Origin: JAKSSM01 sp045629065
GTDB taxonomy: Bacteria > Bacillota > Clostridia > Peptostreptococcales > Anaerovoracaceae
Direction: 5' to 3'
Length of the DNA: 16,908 nucleotides
Assembly: GCA_045629065.1 (NCBI GenBank)
Contig: JAZQQK010000045.1
Coordinates: 1 to 16,908 of the forward strand
Shown here: positions 15,957 through 16,908 of the stretch, in pieces
Numbering within the stretch: the stretch's first letter is position 1
Layout of the letters: each line of letters opens with the position of its first letter
Notes under the pieces: generated by a model
Databases searched by the model: none
Seen by the model: the letters and a program-made list of their open reading frames with translations, nothing else
Told to the model about the DNA's origin: nothing
Program-made: the position numbers and the translations under genes

Positions 15957-16556
15957 ATGGAGAATTTGTTCGTACTGACCGATGAGCAGCTTGTAAAGAT
16001 GGCTCAGGAGGGCAGTGAGACAGCAGAAGAAATTTTAATAGAAAAGTTCAAAAAGATTGTTAAGCTTAGAGCAAAGTCACGTACCATCGCTGGTGCGGAC
16101 GAGGAAGATGTAATCCAAGAGGGTACTATCGGACTCTTCAAGGCGATTCGCACCTTCGATCCTAACAGGGATGCAAGTTTTAAGACTTTTGCAAATAAGT
16201 GCATTGACGGTCAGATTCTCAATGCCATGAAAAAGGCAAACAGCCAAAAGAACCAGCCGTTAAACGAATTCGTGACACTAACTAGCGACGACGAGAATGA
16301 GCAATCTTTGGAAGATGTGCTTGCAGCATCCACAGAACTCGAGCCGGAGCAGGCCTTGCTTAGAAAAGAAATCCTCGAAGGAATCAAAGAGGATAGCGAG
16401 GCGGTATTCAGCCCGCTCGAAAAGAAGGTTCTAGGAGCAAAACTGAACGGATTCAGCTACCAAGAAATCGCAAAACTATTGAATAAATCGCCGAAATCCA
16501 TCGATAACGCACTTCAGCGTATCAAGCAAAAAATCGGCACCTACTTGGATAAGTAG
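15957..16556 (+). CDS. sigH: RNA polymerase sigma factor, SigH (Spo0H) type
   Basis: Alternative sigma-70 family factor of 199 residues, somewhat shorter than the 218 of B. subtilis SigH, which governs transition-state, competence and early sporulation genes. Region 2 is clear: LVKMAQEGSETAEEILIEKF (12-31), then DVIQEGTIGLFKAIRTFDP (51-69) for core binding and -10 recognition, and FKTFANKCIDGQILNAMKKA (75-94). Region 4 forms a helix-turn-helix (163-193) with LNGFSYQEIAKLLNKSPKSIDNALQRIKQKI. The linker (100-130) is acidic. AGGAA lies eight bases before the ATG. Synteny with rlmB on one side and tuf on the other supports SigH rather than an ECF factor. Homologues occur in clostridia that do not sporulate, so it does not prove sporulation. 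No yacP homologue lies between it and rlmB. Confidence 0.9.
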   Translation: MENLFVLTDEQLVKMAQEGSETAEEILIEKFKKIVKLRAKSRTIAGADEEDVIQEGTIGLFKAIRTFDPNRDASFKTFANKCIDGQILNAMKKANSQKNQPLNEFVTLTSDDENEQSLEDVLAASTELEPEQALLRKEILEGIKEDSEAVFSPLEKKVLGAKLNGFSYQEIAKLLNKSPKSIDNALQRIKQKIGTYLDK

Positions 16557-16584
16557 AAACTACATATTATGCATTACACACCGA

Positions 16585-16613
16585 TTGACTTAGGTCAGGT
16601 GATGTGATAAAAT
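16585..16613 (+). promoter_or_regulatory. strong promoter for tuf
   Basis: TTGACT (16585-16590) and TAAAAT (16608-16613) are separated by exactly 17 bp. Transcription should begin near 16620-16621, so tuf has its own start point independent of sigH. An imperfect dyad at 16577-16606 covers the -35 box. Confidence 0.75.
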
Positions 16614-16620
16614 ATTTAAA

Positions 16621-16731
16621 GTTGCGAATGAGTATGTTTTCGCAATTTAAAATGGTCGGAGAAGACCACGTGGCGTCGGGGACGCCCGGCACCATCTCTA
16701 ATTTATAACGTTATATTAGGAGGAACACAAA
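16621..16731 (+). promoter_or_regulatory. structured 5' leader of tuf
   Basis: The predicted leader of about 110 nt contains three hairpins. Hairpin 1 is TTGCGAA (16622-16628) with TTCGCAA (16639-16645). Hairpin 2 is TGGTC (16653-16657) with GACCA (16664-16668) around loop GGAGAA. Hairpin 3 can form either as GGCGTC/GACGCC (16672-16686) or as a longer GC-rich stem 16671-16694 with loop GACG. ATGGT (16652-16656) can also pair with ACCAT (16691-16695), which would compete with hairpin 2. After it come an A/T-rich stretch and a strong AGGAGGA site (16718-16724). I do not recognise a known riboswitch, T-box or tRNA here. Regulatory function is inferred from structure only. Confidence 0.55.
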
Positions 16732-16908
16732 ATGGCAAAACAAAAGTTCGAAAGAACTAAACCACACATTAACATTGGTACTATCGGACACGTAGACCAC
16801 GGCAAGACAACTCTTACTGCTGCTATCACAAAGACTTTAAACGCAAGATATGGTCTTGGTGAAAAAGTTGACTTCGATATGATCGACAAGGCACCAGAAG
16901 AAAGAGAA
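16732..16908 (+). CDS. tuf: translation elongation factor Tu, N-terminal part (runs off the window)
   Basis: EF-Tu carries aminoacyl-tRNA to the ribosome as a GTP complex. Only the first 59 codons are present. They begin MAKQKFERTKPHINIGTIGH and contain the G1 P-loop GHVDHGKT (19-26), which is diagnostic. The frame is open to the window edge and is a natural truncation by the window, not a broken gene. The ribosome site AGGAGGA lies seven bases before the ATG. The sigH-tuf order matches what I recall from clostridia, where tuf is followed by rpmG, secE and nusG. Confidence 0.98.
   Translation, partial: MAKQKFERTKPHINIGTIGHVDHGKTTLTAAITKTLNARYGLGEKVDFDMIDKAPEERE

Noticed and set aside
16651..16695. 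tRNA gene or guanidine-II type riboswitch before tuf
   Set aside because: There is no T-arm GTTCGA-like sequence or cloverleaf. One hairpin can have a GACG loop, but the paired ACGR loops needed for guanidine-II are absent.

Overview
The window looks like the chromosome of a low-to-moderate GC Bacillota, most likely an anaerobic member of the Clostridia. The evidence is the strong GGAGG-type ribosome sites, consensus TTGAC(A/T)/TATAAT promoters with 17-bp spacers, and above all the gene order carD - yacL - ispDF - proS - cysS - mrnC - ... - rlmB - sigH - tuf. This is a variant of the Firmicutes block known in Bacillus subtilis as yacL-ispD-ispF-gltX-cysE-cysS-mrnC-rlmB-yacP-sigH. Genus and species cannot be named from the sequence alone.

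Left part (1-4080): a complete UxaA-family sugar-acid dehydratase gene is followed by a well-formed promoter that carries its own inverted repeat. This promoter drives an 800-residue protein. I read that protein as a calpain-like (peptidase C2 fold) protein in which all three catalytic positions are substituted, so it is a probable pseudoprotease. A strong bidirectional terminator at 4044-4073 separates it from the next unit.

Middle (4080-6290): a two-component system lies on the minus strand, an OmpR/PhoB-type response regulator followed by an overlapping HAMP-type membrane histidine kinase. It diverges from carD across about 110 bp, where two good promoters overlap and share a near-perfect palindrome.

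Right part (6290-16556): a long co-directional run with small gaps, probably mostly one transcription unit. It encodes CarD (RNA polymerase regulator), a membrane PIN-TRAM protein (YacL-like), a fused IspD-IspF isoprenoid enzyme, prolyl- and cysteinyl-tRNA synthetases, Mini-ribonuclease III, an unrecognised 213-residue helical protein, thymidylate synthase ThyA with dihydrofolate reductase, the 23S rRNA methyltransferase RlmB and a SigH-type sigma factor. The shared theme is translation, rRNA maturation and precursor supply. The thyA-folA pair works as a cycle: ThyA produces dihydrofolate and FolA regenerates tetrahydrofolate. The pair sits where, from memory, several clostridia carry thyX.

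End (16557-16908): a consensus promoter and a structured leader of about 110 nt precede the first 59 codons of tuf (EF-Tu), which runs off the window. No tRNA, rRNA, CRISPR array or insertion sequence was seen, and no gap between genes reaches 300 bases.
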